The notes beneath the pieces were generated by a model. That model worked only from the letters and a program-made list of their open reading frames with translations, had not been told where the DNA came from and searched no databases. A stretch of DNA of 19,165 nucleotides from contig DFCD01000172.1 in the NCBI GenBank assembly GCA_002366885.1, forward strand, positions 1 to 19,165, written 5' to 3'. A program made the translations under genes and the position numbers. Positions 8,518 through 17,300 of the stretch are shown here, piece by piece (position 1 is the first letter of the stretch; every line of letters starts with the position of its first letter). The DNA is from Verrucomicrobia bacterium UBA3063 (GTDB lineage Bacteria > Verrucomicrobiota > Verrucomicrobiia > Methylacidiphilales > Verrucolacustridaceae).

Positions 8518-9215
8518 AACCCCTCGTATCCACCCTCATCATGATGTTGGCCGGTGGCCTTGCCTCCGGCGATGCCGCCACCCCAGGGGAAGACACCCCG
8601 GACTCCTCCGAATACGCAGGCGACAAATGGGAAAGCGGCCAAAACGCCGGAAAGGGGTTTGTGGGCTGGAACCTCGTCACGTCCGGGCCGGAGGCCGGCG
8701 CCAAGATCGGCGACTCCTCCAAGCATTCGATGGGCATCAATACTTCCGCTGGCAAGGCGTTTGGCCTTTTTGCCAAGGGCAAGGGCGCCAGCGTGGAGGC
8801 CTACCGAACCCTGGATGCGCCTCTGCAGCTGGGCCAAACCCTGGAACTGCAGCTCTCGGTTAATTTTCGCAATGGGAACAAGGGAATCGACCTGCGTAAA
8901 GTGGGCGACAACGCCACGATCTTCAACCTCAACATCGGTGGGGATGACTACAAAGTGAACCTGGCCGCCGCCGGGAACGGATCCTTGGGAAGCGAATATT
9001 CCGACAAAACCGTCTTCACGGTCGTGTTCACGCAAAGGGATCCCACCGGGGGCACGTGGAAAATCACCCGGACAGGCGGGGTGAGTTCCACCCATGAAGG
9101 CAACTACGAGGGAATCGCCGGCGGATTGAAGTTTTATGTCATGGATACGGATCCCGGCCCGGAGAATGAGTTTTGGTTTAACCATCTCAAGATCACCGGA
9201 TCCGCCAAACCCTGA
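8514..9215 (+). CDS. Small secreted protein P1: single shared domain of unknown function
   Basis: The protein has 233 residues. A good AAAGGAG (8498-8504) lies nine bases before the ATG, inside the end of the LacI gene, and the start overlaps that stop as ATGA. The N-terminus MKPLVSTLIMMLAGGLASGDA is a signal peptide. The whole mature protein is one domain with GFVGW, INTSAGKAFGLFAKGKG, APLQLGQTLELQLSVNFRNG and NKGIDLR. The same order of motifs is seen near the N-termini of the proteins encoded from 10590 and 17932. It has no PEP-CTERM tail, lipobox or repeats, so it is predicted to be periplasmic or released. A lectin-like beta-sandwich is plausible from the strand pattern, but I do not recognise a named family and assign no activity. 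Coupling to the regulator suggests a role in the same pathway. Confidence 0.85.
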   Translation: MKPLVSTLIMMLAGGLASGDAATPGEDTPDSSEYAGDKWESGQNAGKGFVGWNLVTSGPEAGAKIGDSSKHSMGINTSAGKAFGLFAKGKGASVEAYRTLDAPLQLGQTLELQLSVNFRNGNKGIDLRKVGDNATIFNLNIGGDDYKVNLAAAGNGSLGSEYSDKTVFTVVFTQRDPTGGTWKITRTGGVSSTHEGNYEGIAGGLKFYVMDTDPGPENEFWFNHLKITGSAKP

Positions 9216-9255
9216 ACCTGGGCCAGCGGGAGTCTCCTTTTCGGAAGATGGAGGA

Positions 9256-10404
<1,149 letters not shown>

Positions 10405-10427
10405 AGGGCTTGACGCTGAACGAAGGT

Positions 10428-10453
10428 CCTCCGCGGGGCAATCCGCGTGGAGG
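10428..10453. other. G+C-rich hairpin upstream of the MalK-type gene
   Basis: CCTCCGCGG (10428-10436) pairs with CCGC and GGAGG (10443-10446 and 10449-10453), with a 2-base bulge and a six-base loop. It lies 24-49 bp upstream of the ATPase start, directly beside operator-like motif C. No T run follows, so it is not an obvious terminator; it could be a leader structure. Confidence 0.4.
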
Positions 10454-10468
10454 TCTAACTGTTAATCA
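10454..10468. promoter_or_regulatory. Operator-like motif C upstream of the MalK-type gene
   Basis: TCTAACTGTTAATCA contains the perfect odd palindrome TAAC-T-GTTA. It matches motif B (17873-17888) apart from one missing T and one C/T change. It lies 49 bp upstream of the ATPase start codon, a spacing like those of motifs A and B. Confidence 0.5.
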
Positions 10469-10476
10469 AGCATTTG

Positions 10477-10498
10477 GGCTTAAACCCGCCCCTAAGCC
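10477..10498. repeat. Short inverted repeat in the ATPase/P2 intergenic region
   Basis: GGCTTA (10477-10482) and TAAGCC (10493-10498) are exact inverted copies around a ten-base loop. They lie midway between motifs C and D. The purpose is unknown; chance is possible for six base pairs. Confidence 0.3.
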
Positions 10499-10528
10499 TC
10501 AGGATCCACCCCAACTCCTATTCTGTGG

Positions 10529-10538
10529 TGTTTAACAT
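10529..10538. promoter_or_regulatory. Operator-like motif D upstream of P2
   Basis: TGTTTAACAT is identical to the second half of motif A (7351-7360) and is followed by GTAAAT, giving weak dyad symmetry. It ends 51 bp before the P2 start codon. Only one half-site matches, so the call is weaker than A or B. Confidence 0.4.
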
Positions 10539-10589
10539 GTAAATATTCGCAAACTTGATCCATACGCTTGCGAGGTAAATATTGTCTCT

Positions 10590-13500
10590 ATGTCTATTCA
10601 TATCTTTGCCAAAACGAGAAAAATCTTAACCCTGTTTTTGGGATGGGTGGGTTGGTTCTTGGCTGGCGAAGCCAAGGCTCAGTTTACTTTCGCCACGGAC
10701 AATGCGAGCAACTCGGCTTACAGCGATGGTTGGACCAGCGGCGACAACGGGGGTTCAGGGTTTGCCGCTTGGAGCTTATCGATCCCCGCAGCGAATGCCG
10801 GCGTATTCATTGGAAATCCTGCCACCAATGGCATGGGGACCACCGGGATCGGCACCACGGCGTTTGGCCTGTTTTCTTCAGCCAATAACAGCGGTTATGT
10901 CAGCGCGACCCGCGACTTCAACACCGGTCTGCAAGTTGGAGACACTCTCAAGTTTAATTGGGCGATGAATTACGACAGCTCTGGCGGAGCCAAAGGGTTT
11001 GATCTGAAAACCTCCACGGGCGCCAATGTCTTTAACGTCAATAATGCCAGTAGTTCAACCAACACCATTAATGCGGGGGGAGTTGCCTCCACCATGGGTG
11101 GATATGGGACGATCCCGATGACCGTTACGGTAGCCAGAACCACCAATGGGTATAGTTTTTCCATGACCAGTCGCACCAACTCCTCCGTGGTCTTTAACAC
11201 CAATCTTGCGACGACAAGTGTGATTTCAAGAATCAACCTCTATGAAGGCAATCAGGGAGACAGCCTCAACCAACGCAATATCTATTTCAACAACTTCTCC
11301 ATTTCCAATTCAGGGGTTTTCACCCAGGGAGGAACCATCACCAACGCCAACACTTTCACCGGTACGGGTAATCTTTCGGTGGGGAACAACACCACGCTCG
11401 TGATGAGTGGCGGAGGGGCCAATAACTACTCCGGCACCACCACGATTGACGCAGGCAGCACCTTGCGCCTCGCCGGAAGCGGCACCTCGGGCTTCGTCAG
11501 CGCCATTTCCGGGAGCGGCGCGCTTTCCGTGGGCTCCGGCACGGTGACTCTTTCTGGGACCAACTCCGGCTTCACCGGCAAAACCGCGGTCACCGGCGGA
11601 ACCTTGTCCATCGATTCCGATGCCCGTTTGGGAGCGGCGCCGGGCGCGGCCACGGCGGACCAGTTGACGTTGGGGGGTGGCACCTTGGCGACCACCGCCA
11701 GCTTCACCCTGGACCAAAACCGGGGAATCACCCTGAGCAGCGGCTCAGTCAGCACCGTGAACGTCGCCGATGGTACGGCTCTGACTTATAACGGGGTGAC
11801 GGCAGGAGGCGGGGGTCTGGGCAAAAACGGCACCGGCACCCTGATTTTGGGCAGCGCCAATACGCATACGGGACAGACGTTTTTGCGGGAAGGCACAATT
11901 CTTCTGGGAAATGACCGAGCCTTGGGATCGGGCACGTTCATGTTCTCCTTTGCGACCAACACGGCCAAGACTTTGGCCAGCCTTGGCGGCACCAGCCGCC
12001 AGATCACCAATGCGATCCAGATCTATAACGACGCGACTCTGGGCCAGGCCTCTGGCAACACCGGTTCGCTCAATTTCTCCGGTACGGTTGATTTGGGGAG
12101 TGACGCGGGCATCCGGATATTGACCACGGCCGACGGCACCACCCATACCTTCAGCGGGCAGATCAGCGGGCTCCGTGGCATCGTCAAAAAAGGTGGAGGA
12201 ACCTTGGTTCTGTCCGGCAACAACACCTTCACAGGGGCCAACTATCTTGTCGGGGGGATCACCGCAGTGGCCGCCAACACCGCAGCGGGCACCGGCACCC
12301 AGTATCTGGGCGAAACTTTTGGTTCTGACGCTGCCACCCTCGTTCTGGCGGGATCCGGGATCACCATGGCCAATGCCATCAACGTGCGGAGTGGTTCGTC
12401 CGGCACAAAAAGGATCGAAGCGTACAACACCTCGGGAACCTCGACCTTAAGCGGGACGATCACCTTGGACGCCAACACCACCCTGGGAGCCAACTACGGG
12501 GGAGCGCTGGCCTTGACGGGTGCCACCGCGAATCTTGCCGCGAATACCATTCTCACCGTGACCAACAGCGCGGCGGTGACAATCGCCAACCAGCTGATCA
12601 CGGCCGGGGACGCGCTTTTGGCAAAGCGGGGGAGCGGAACCCTTTCCCTCACCCACGGAAGCAACTACGGGGATATGCGTTACGACCTCTACGGAGGCAC
12701 TTTGGAGGTTTCCCAGGAGGGTAACCTGGGCAACGCCTCCACCTTTAAGGCCAACAAGGTGTATCTTAACGGGGGCACCCTCAAGGCCACGGACTCCTTC
12801 GTCTTTGGGGCCAACAACGGAATCACCCTTGGTTCCAACGGCGGCACTTTTGAGGTGGCCGCCACCAAGACGCTGGAACTGCAGCAATATCTCAATGACA
12901 TGGAGAATACCGGTGTCTCTCTCAACAAAACAGGAGCTGGCACCCTGTCCCTGACGCGCGGGACCTCCTACGACTTGAGCGGAACCACGTGGAAGGTCAC
13001 GGAAGGAACGCTCAGCACCTGGAATCCGAACGGGAACCTTTCCGCCACCACGGAGCTGGGCGGGGCCGCCACCACCGGGACGTTCCAGTTCCAAAAGACG
13101 GACGGTGCCGTCAGCACCGACCGGAGCTTTCTGGTCAATGCGGGCGGAGGAAAGATTAATGTGACGGCCGATGGTTTGACGGTGACCGGGGCCCTGAGCG
13201 GTTCGGGCGTTTTCTCCAAGGAAGGGAGCGGTCGCCTGACTCTTGCGGGAAACAACACCCTTAGCGGCAATACCACCGTGGCGGCCGGATCGCTGGTGGT
13301 GAACGGATCCTTGTCCAACAGTGCGGTCCTGGTGCAAAACGGGGCCTCGATCGGCGGTTCCGGTAGCCTGGGTGCGCTGACCATCGCCTCGGGGGGAACC
13401 TTGGCGGTGGGCAACAGCCCTGGAACCTTGACGGCCCAAAGCGCGCTTTGGAACGGAGGCGGTCATTACCAGGTGGAGATCAGTGGTTTCCCGCTTTCCC

Positions 13501-13958
13501 TGCAGGAGGGGGCCACCGGCAGCAATTTCCTGGGAGGAGCGGGGACTAACTGGGATTACTTCAACGTCTCTACGACCCTCACCATCAACGCGTCCTCGGG
13601 CAACAAGTTTATCATCGATGTGGCTTCGTTGCTGGCCGACAACAGTTCGGGCAACGCTTCTGGCTTCTTGTCACAGTACGACTACACCATGGCGATTGCC
13701 ACGGCGGCGGGGGGGATTTCCGGATTCGATAGCAGCTATTTCGGCTTCGATCTGAGCAAATTCACCAACTCGCGGGACTATGCTCCCTGGATGACGCATG
13801 GGAATTATGCCCCAGGCAGTTTCAACGTCTCGCTCTCGGGCGACTCCAAGACTCTCTATCTCAACTACGCCCGGGCGATTCCTGAGCCAGGCAGCGGCGC
13901 GCTCGCGCTTGTCGGTCTTGGGGTGCTGGCTTTAAACCGCAGGCGCCGCAGGAAATAG
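10590..13958 (+). CDS. Secreted protein P2: shared domain, autotransporter-associated beta-strand repeats, PEP-CTERM tail
   Basis: The protein has 1122 residues. The ATG at 10590 is followed by a signal peptide (KTRKILTLFLGWVGWFLAG) with likely cleavage after AKA at residue 30; GAGG lies rather far upstream (10571-10574). Residues ~35-250 are the shared P1/P2/P3 domain (DGWTSGDNGGSGFAAW, TTAFGLFSSANNSG, LQVGDTLKFNWAMN, AKGFDL). Residues ~250-1030 are degenerate autotransporter-associated repeats of the type GxGTLxLSGxNTFTGxTxVxxGTL, for example at 11827, 12184, 12610, 12937 and 13216. These predict a long beta-helix rich in Gly, Thr, Ser and Asn. No membrane barrel follows. Instead the end is IPEPGSGALALVGLGVLAL plus RRRRRK, a PEP-CTERM signal, so an exosortase elsewhere should process it. 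A surface or matrix role is inferred; no catalytic motif was seen. Confidence 0.9.
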   Translation: MSIHIFAKTRKILTLFLGWVGWFLAGEAKAQFTFATDNASNSAYSDGWTSGDNGGSGFAAWSLSIPAANAGVFIGNPATNGMGTTGIGTTAFGLFSSANNSGYVSATRDFNTGLQVGDTLKFNWAMNYDSSGGAKGFDLKTSTGANVFNVNNASSSTNTINAGGVASTMGGYGTIPMTVTVARTTNGYSFSMTSRTNSSVVFNTNLATTSVISRINLYEGNQGDSLNQRNIYFNNFSISNSGVFTQGGTITNANTFTGTGNLSVGNNTTLVMSGGGANNYSGTTTIDAGSTLRLAGSGTSGFVSAISGSGALSVGSGTVTLSGTNSGFTGKTAVTGGTLSIDSDARLGAAPGAATADQLTLGGGTLATTASFTLDQNRGITLSSGSVSTVNVADGTALTYNGVTAGGGGLGKNGTGTLILGSANTHTGQTFLREGTILLGNDRALGSGTFMFSFATNTAKTLASLGGTSRQITNAIQIYNDATLGQASGNTGSLNFSGTVDLGSDAGIRILTTADGTTHTFSGQISGLRGIVKKGGGTLVLSGNNTFTGANYLVGGITAVAANTAAGTGTQYLGETFGSDAATLVLAGSGITMANAINVRSGSSGTKRIEAYNTSGTSTLSGTITLDANTTLGANYGGALALTGATANLAANTILTVTNSAAVTIANQLITAGDALLAKRGSGTLSLTHGSNYGDMRYDLYGGTLEVSQEGNLGNASTFKANKVYLNGGTLKATDSFVFGANNGITLGSNGGTFEVAATKTLELQQYLNDMENTGVSLNKTGAGTLSLTRGTSYDLSGTTWKVTEGTLSTWNPNGNLSATTELGGAATTGTFQFQKTDGAVSTDRSFLVNAGGGKINVTADGLTVTGALSGSGVFSKEGSGRLTLAGNNTLSGNTTVAAGSLVVNGSLSNSAVLVQNGASIGGSGSLGALTIASGGTLAVGNSPGTLTAQSALWNGGGHYQVEISGFPLSLQEGATGSNFLGGAGTNWDYFNVSTTLTINASSGNKFIIDVASLLADNSSGNASGFLSQYDYTMAIATAAGGISGFDSSYFGFDLSKFTNSRDYAPWMTHGNYAPGSFNVSLSGDSKTLYLNYARAIPEPGSGALALVGLGVLALNRRRRRK

Positions 13959-13981
13959 CAGATAGGATATAGGAGACAGGG
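13954..13981. repeat. Degenerate heptamer repeats, block 1
   Basis: Four units with a seven-base period: AATAGCA, GATAGGA, TATAGGA, GACAGGG. The first overlaps the P2 stop codon. A second block of the same kind lies at 14121-14148. Confidence 0.5.
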
Positions 13982-13994
13982 GGAGTCGTTAGCG

Positions 13995-14014
13995 GGGGCC
14001 AACTTGCTCGCCCC
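13995..14014. repeat. Small G+C-rich hairpin
   Basis: GGGGC (13995-13999) pairs with GCCCC (14010-14014) across a ten-base loop. An alternative pairing of CCCC (14011-14014) with the following G run (14019-14024) competes. It could end P2 transcription or be a REP-like unit. Confidence 0.35.
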
Positions 14015-14033
14015 TACCGGGGGGTTGAAGAAG

Positions 14034-14083
14034 GGGGTCAGGCCCTGACATTCCACGATGCTGCATGTTAGGGTGCAGACCCC
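14034..14083. repeat. REP-like imperfect inverted repeat
   Basis: The left arm 14034-14051 (GGGGTCAGGCCCTGACAT) is an imperfect reverse complement of the right arm 14065-14083 (ATGTTAGGGTGCAGACCCC), around a 13-base loop. GGGGTC...GACCCC ends with a nested palindrome (GTCAGGCCCTGAC) resemble REP units mobilised by RAYT transposases. Lying between convergent genes, it could also block read-through both ways. Confidence 0.5.
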
Positions 14084-14120
14084 TGAAGAGCTGGGAGTGG
14101 AAGAGGGCGGTGCAGAATTT

Positions 14121-14148
14121 TATAGGAGCTAGCAGTTAGGAGATGGGG
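14121..14148. repeat. Degenerate heptamer repeats, block 2
   Basis: Four units with a seven-base period: TATAGGA, GCTAGCA, GTTAGGA, GATGGGG. TATAGGAG here (14121-14128) is identical to 13968-13975 in block 1, so the two blocks bracket the hairpins. Confidence 0.5.
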
Positions 14149-14329
14149 GTTCATGAACGTGAATGTGACCGTAAACGGAAAGTCGGAACCAGTTTAAGAA
14201 GGTAGAGGGTTGATATTGCTGCCTTCTCTTGAGGTGATGGCGGCCACCCTGCCAGCCAAGATCGCTTCCTCCGGCCGGGTCCAACTTCAGCGGATTTGAA
14301 CCGGGAGGAGTCTTTTTCCCTTGGCGGAG

Positions 14330-17300
14330 TTAAGGGGTGACGATCACCTTGTAGAAACGGCGGGAGGGGCCCGGGTTGGCATCGGTCCAAGAAGTGGTGC
14401 TGCCCGCGGAGGCCGCGACTGTGATGCCTTGCATAGAATTGAAGGAGGAGCTGGAGAGGCTATCCGACCACTGGACCTGATAGGTTTTCCCAGGGACACT
14501 CGGCCAAGTCAGCGTCATCGTCCCCGCACCGGGCTGCAGCTGGGAGACCTGAAAAACGGACTGGGGGTTCATGGGGTTCGTGCCGGCGATTTCCTCGGCG
14601 GAGTTGATCATGCCATCCCCATCCTGATCGGTGCTGGGATTCAGAAAGGTGTTAGTGAGGCTGGCTGTGCCCATGGCACTGGTCTGGCTGTAATCCAAGG
14701 AGTGCAGGGCCTGCACCGAAACGGAGATTTGGTCGCCGATGGATCCCAAGACGGAAATCTCGGTCAACCCGGTGAGAGAGGTGGTGGAAACACCGTTCTT
14801 ATTGACGATCACCCGATAAATCGCCGCGAATCCGTCGGACGAAGCCGCGGGACTCCAAGTGAACTTGATGGAACTGCTGGTGGTGTAAGGATACGGATTG
14901 GGGCCGATGGGGGTACCGGAAACGGCTGGGGGTGCGTTTGGCGCCGCCGAGGAGGCGGTTGCGGTGGTCACCGTGCCTCCGGTATCGGTCAGGCCGGACG
15001 AGTTGACGAAAGAGAACGCGAGGTTGGTGGCTCCCGAGGGCACCGGGTAGGTCATGGTCCAGATATCCGGGCTGACGCGGGTCATTGGCGGGAAGGGCAG
15101 GATTTCCTCGGTCCCGTTGTTCGGTCGGATTCTGGCCATCACGGCCGCGGAATTACTCAGCGAACGGCCACCCGCGAAGTAGGTGAGGGTGGCCTGTTGT
15201 CCGCGGACTGGAGAGGCGGGGGACCAGGAAAAATTGGTGGTGTTGGTCCGGAGGTAGACCTCATCGAACTGGGCTTCGGTGAGGGTTCCGTCCGAGTGAC
15301 CGCAAGCGGCAAGCCCGACCAGGAAGGTGGTTCCGATCGAACTCACGTTGGTGGTACCCAAAAGGATCCAAGCTTGACCGTTGGTGGAGTAGTAACCCTC
15401 GAAGGTGGTTCCGGTTTTTCTGAGCCGGAGCCATGCCGGGGCGGAAAATCCAGCCTGCAGGGTTTTGGTGGTGCTTCCTCCGGTGGAGTTTCGACGCTGC
15501 AGGATCACCCCGTTGTCGGCCCCGGCCACATTGTCCGGGGTCACGAAGATCGAGGCATGCCGGGAGCCAGGGTTGGTCGTGCTACGAACCATCAGGCCGG
15601 CTTTGGCCCATGGATCCGTGGGGGCCAGGTGGGACACCTTGGCTTGAAGATCCAGGTCGCCGGTGCGGGACTGCCAGAGAAAATGGAGCTCATCGTTGGT
15701 GCTTTCGATGTCGGCCCCGGAGGCCCGGAGCAAATAGGAACGGGGCCCCGTGGACACCGTCCAGCCCACTGCTCCCACTGCCCCCACATCGGTGGACGCC
15801 CACTCGTTGGTGATTTGATAGGAGCGCGTCGTGGGACTAAAGCGCAGGTTGTAAAGGCCGTTGGTGGCGATGCTCAAAAGAAGATTACTCGTGGTGGGTG
15901 TGATAGCGATACCGTTGGGGCCCGTAGCCCCTCCCCAGTCGGTCCCTTGAAAATAGAGGTCATCGGCAAATTTTATCTGATAGTTGTTGCTCATCCCCGG
16001 ATAAAGGTGCGTGCCGAGAGGGACACGGTCCGCCTGCCAGGCTCCATCAACCCAGCGCATGGGAATATCCTGCAACCGCCACTCCGTGAAGTTGCCACCG
16101 GCAAACATCCGGGACCCGGCCAACACCGTGTTGGTCTGGTTGAGATCGGCCGCGTAGACATAGCCACTTTTCCGGACATCCAGAACCTCCACCTGAATTT
16201 TGGGTGTTTCCGTCACCGTGTTACTGCTGACCAAGGTCACTTTGCCTGCCGAATCGGTTACCCCGCTGAGAGTTTCCTGGAACGATCCCAAAAAAGAGGC
16301 CGTCAAAGTCGCGCCGCTGGCGGGGTTTCCGGATCCGTCCGTCACGGTCCAGATGGCCCGGGCTCTCAGCCCGCCGGAGGCTCCGGCGACTGTGTCGGTG
16401 GTGAGGGAGCCCAGTCGGATCGCGGGAAATCCAGAAAGGGAAGCGGCGCTGGGGGCGAGACGAAAGACCCGGCATCCATGCGCCGGGATGCTATAACTGA
16501 GGGCGGAAGCGGTCCCCAGGTCGGCGTGTTGCCAGAGGTCACGCACCCGGGCGGAGGAAAGGCCGATCTGGGAAAGGTTGAGGGTGCGGGTCTGCGGAGT
16601 GTCCTCCCGGTTCAACAGGCCCACGATCCAGTCGCCATTCGACATCTGGCCCGTCCAGATTTGGCTGTTGATCGAGGTGACGTCATTCGTCAGGGGCTTG
16701 CCGACAAAACCGTCCTGGTTTAGAGCCAGCATCTCCGGGTTGGTGTAGAGCCATAGGTGACGTCCCAAGGTGGGAACGGTGTCGGACACGGTCACCGCTG
16801 CGCCGGCGAGCAGACAGGAGGATATCACGGTTTTTCGTTCCTCGTCGCTGACAAAGGTGTTCAGGCGAATGAAGTCAGGATCGAGGATCATTTTCCCGCG
16901 GCCGGCGATGGAGGACCAGTAGGTAAGACCATCCATGGGATTGGCGAAGACCGACCAACCCACGCGTTTGCTTCCGCGGGCCTCGTTGTTCCAGCGGGTC
17001 CAGCCGCCAAAAAAGGTGTCCTCATTGATGCGGATCATGTGTCCGTAAAGCTGTTCGGTCGCCGCTTCGTTGTAGAGGTGGGGCATCACCAGGCTGAGGA
17101 ACACGCCGTATTGGTCGGCGGCCTCGCGCATCCAGCGGAGGGCGGTGGCATATTGGGTCGGATGTCCGCCCGCCCGGGTGTTGGGAACCGTGCCGGTTAA
17201 GTAGCGGTCGGTGCCGGTCTCGTACCAGGAAAGGAAATCGACCCGGAGATAGTCGATGCCCATGTCGGCAAAATATTTGATGTAGCCTTTCACGTAGGCC

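Larger units (their letters stand above)
13959..14329. other. Repeat-rich convergent intergenic region
   Basis: This 371-bp gap separates the 3' ends of P2 and the GH27-like gene. Its left part (to about 14148) holds two blocks of heptamer repeats, a small G+C hairpin and a larger REP-like inverted repeat, listed separately. In 14150-14329 I see no convincing gene, RNA or terminator. A 79-codon open frame on the minus strand there overlaps the GH27-like gene end and has no recognisable features. Confidence 0.6.

Noticed and set aside
9216..9255. Possible bidirectional terminator between P1 and the ATPase gene
   Set aside because: Only a four-base CTCC/GGAG pairing is visible, with no strong stem and T run.
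12447..13466. A 339-codon minus-strand open frame inside P2
   Set aside because: It is antisense to the repeat region, and its apparent repeats mirror the P2 repeats.
11340..13700. CRISPR-like or tandem DNA repeats inside P2
   Set aside because: The repetition is at protein level (degenerate beta-strand repeats) with variable spacing; there are no identical DNA repeats or spacers.
14151..14390. A 79-codon minus-strand open frame in the convergent gap
   Set aside because: It overlaps the GH27-like gene end, has Pro/Arg-rich composition and no ribosome-binding site or family resemblance; probably non-coding.
14321..16723. An 800-codon open frame on the plus strand
   Set aside because: It lies wholly antisense to the well-supported GH27-like gene and its product is low-complexity Gly/Arg/His-rich with no recognisable domain; it is a codon-bias shadow.
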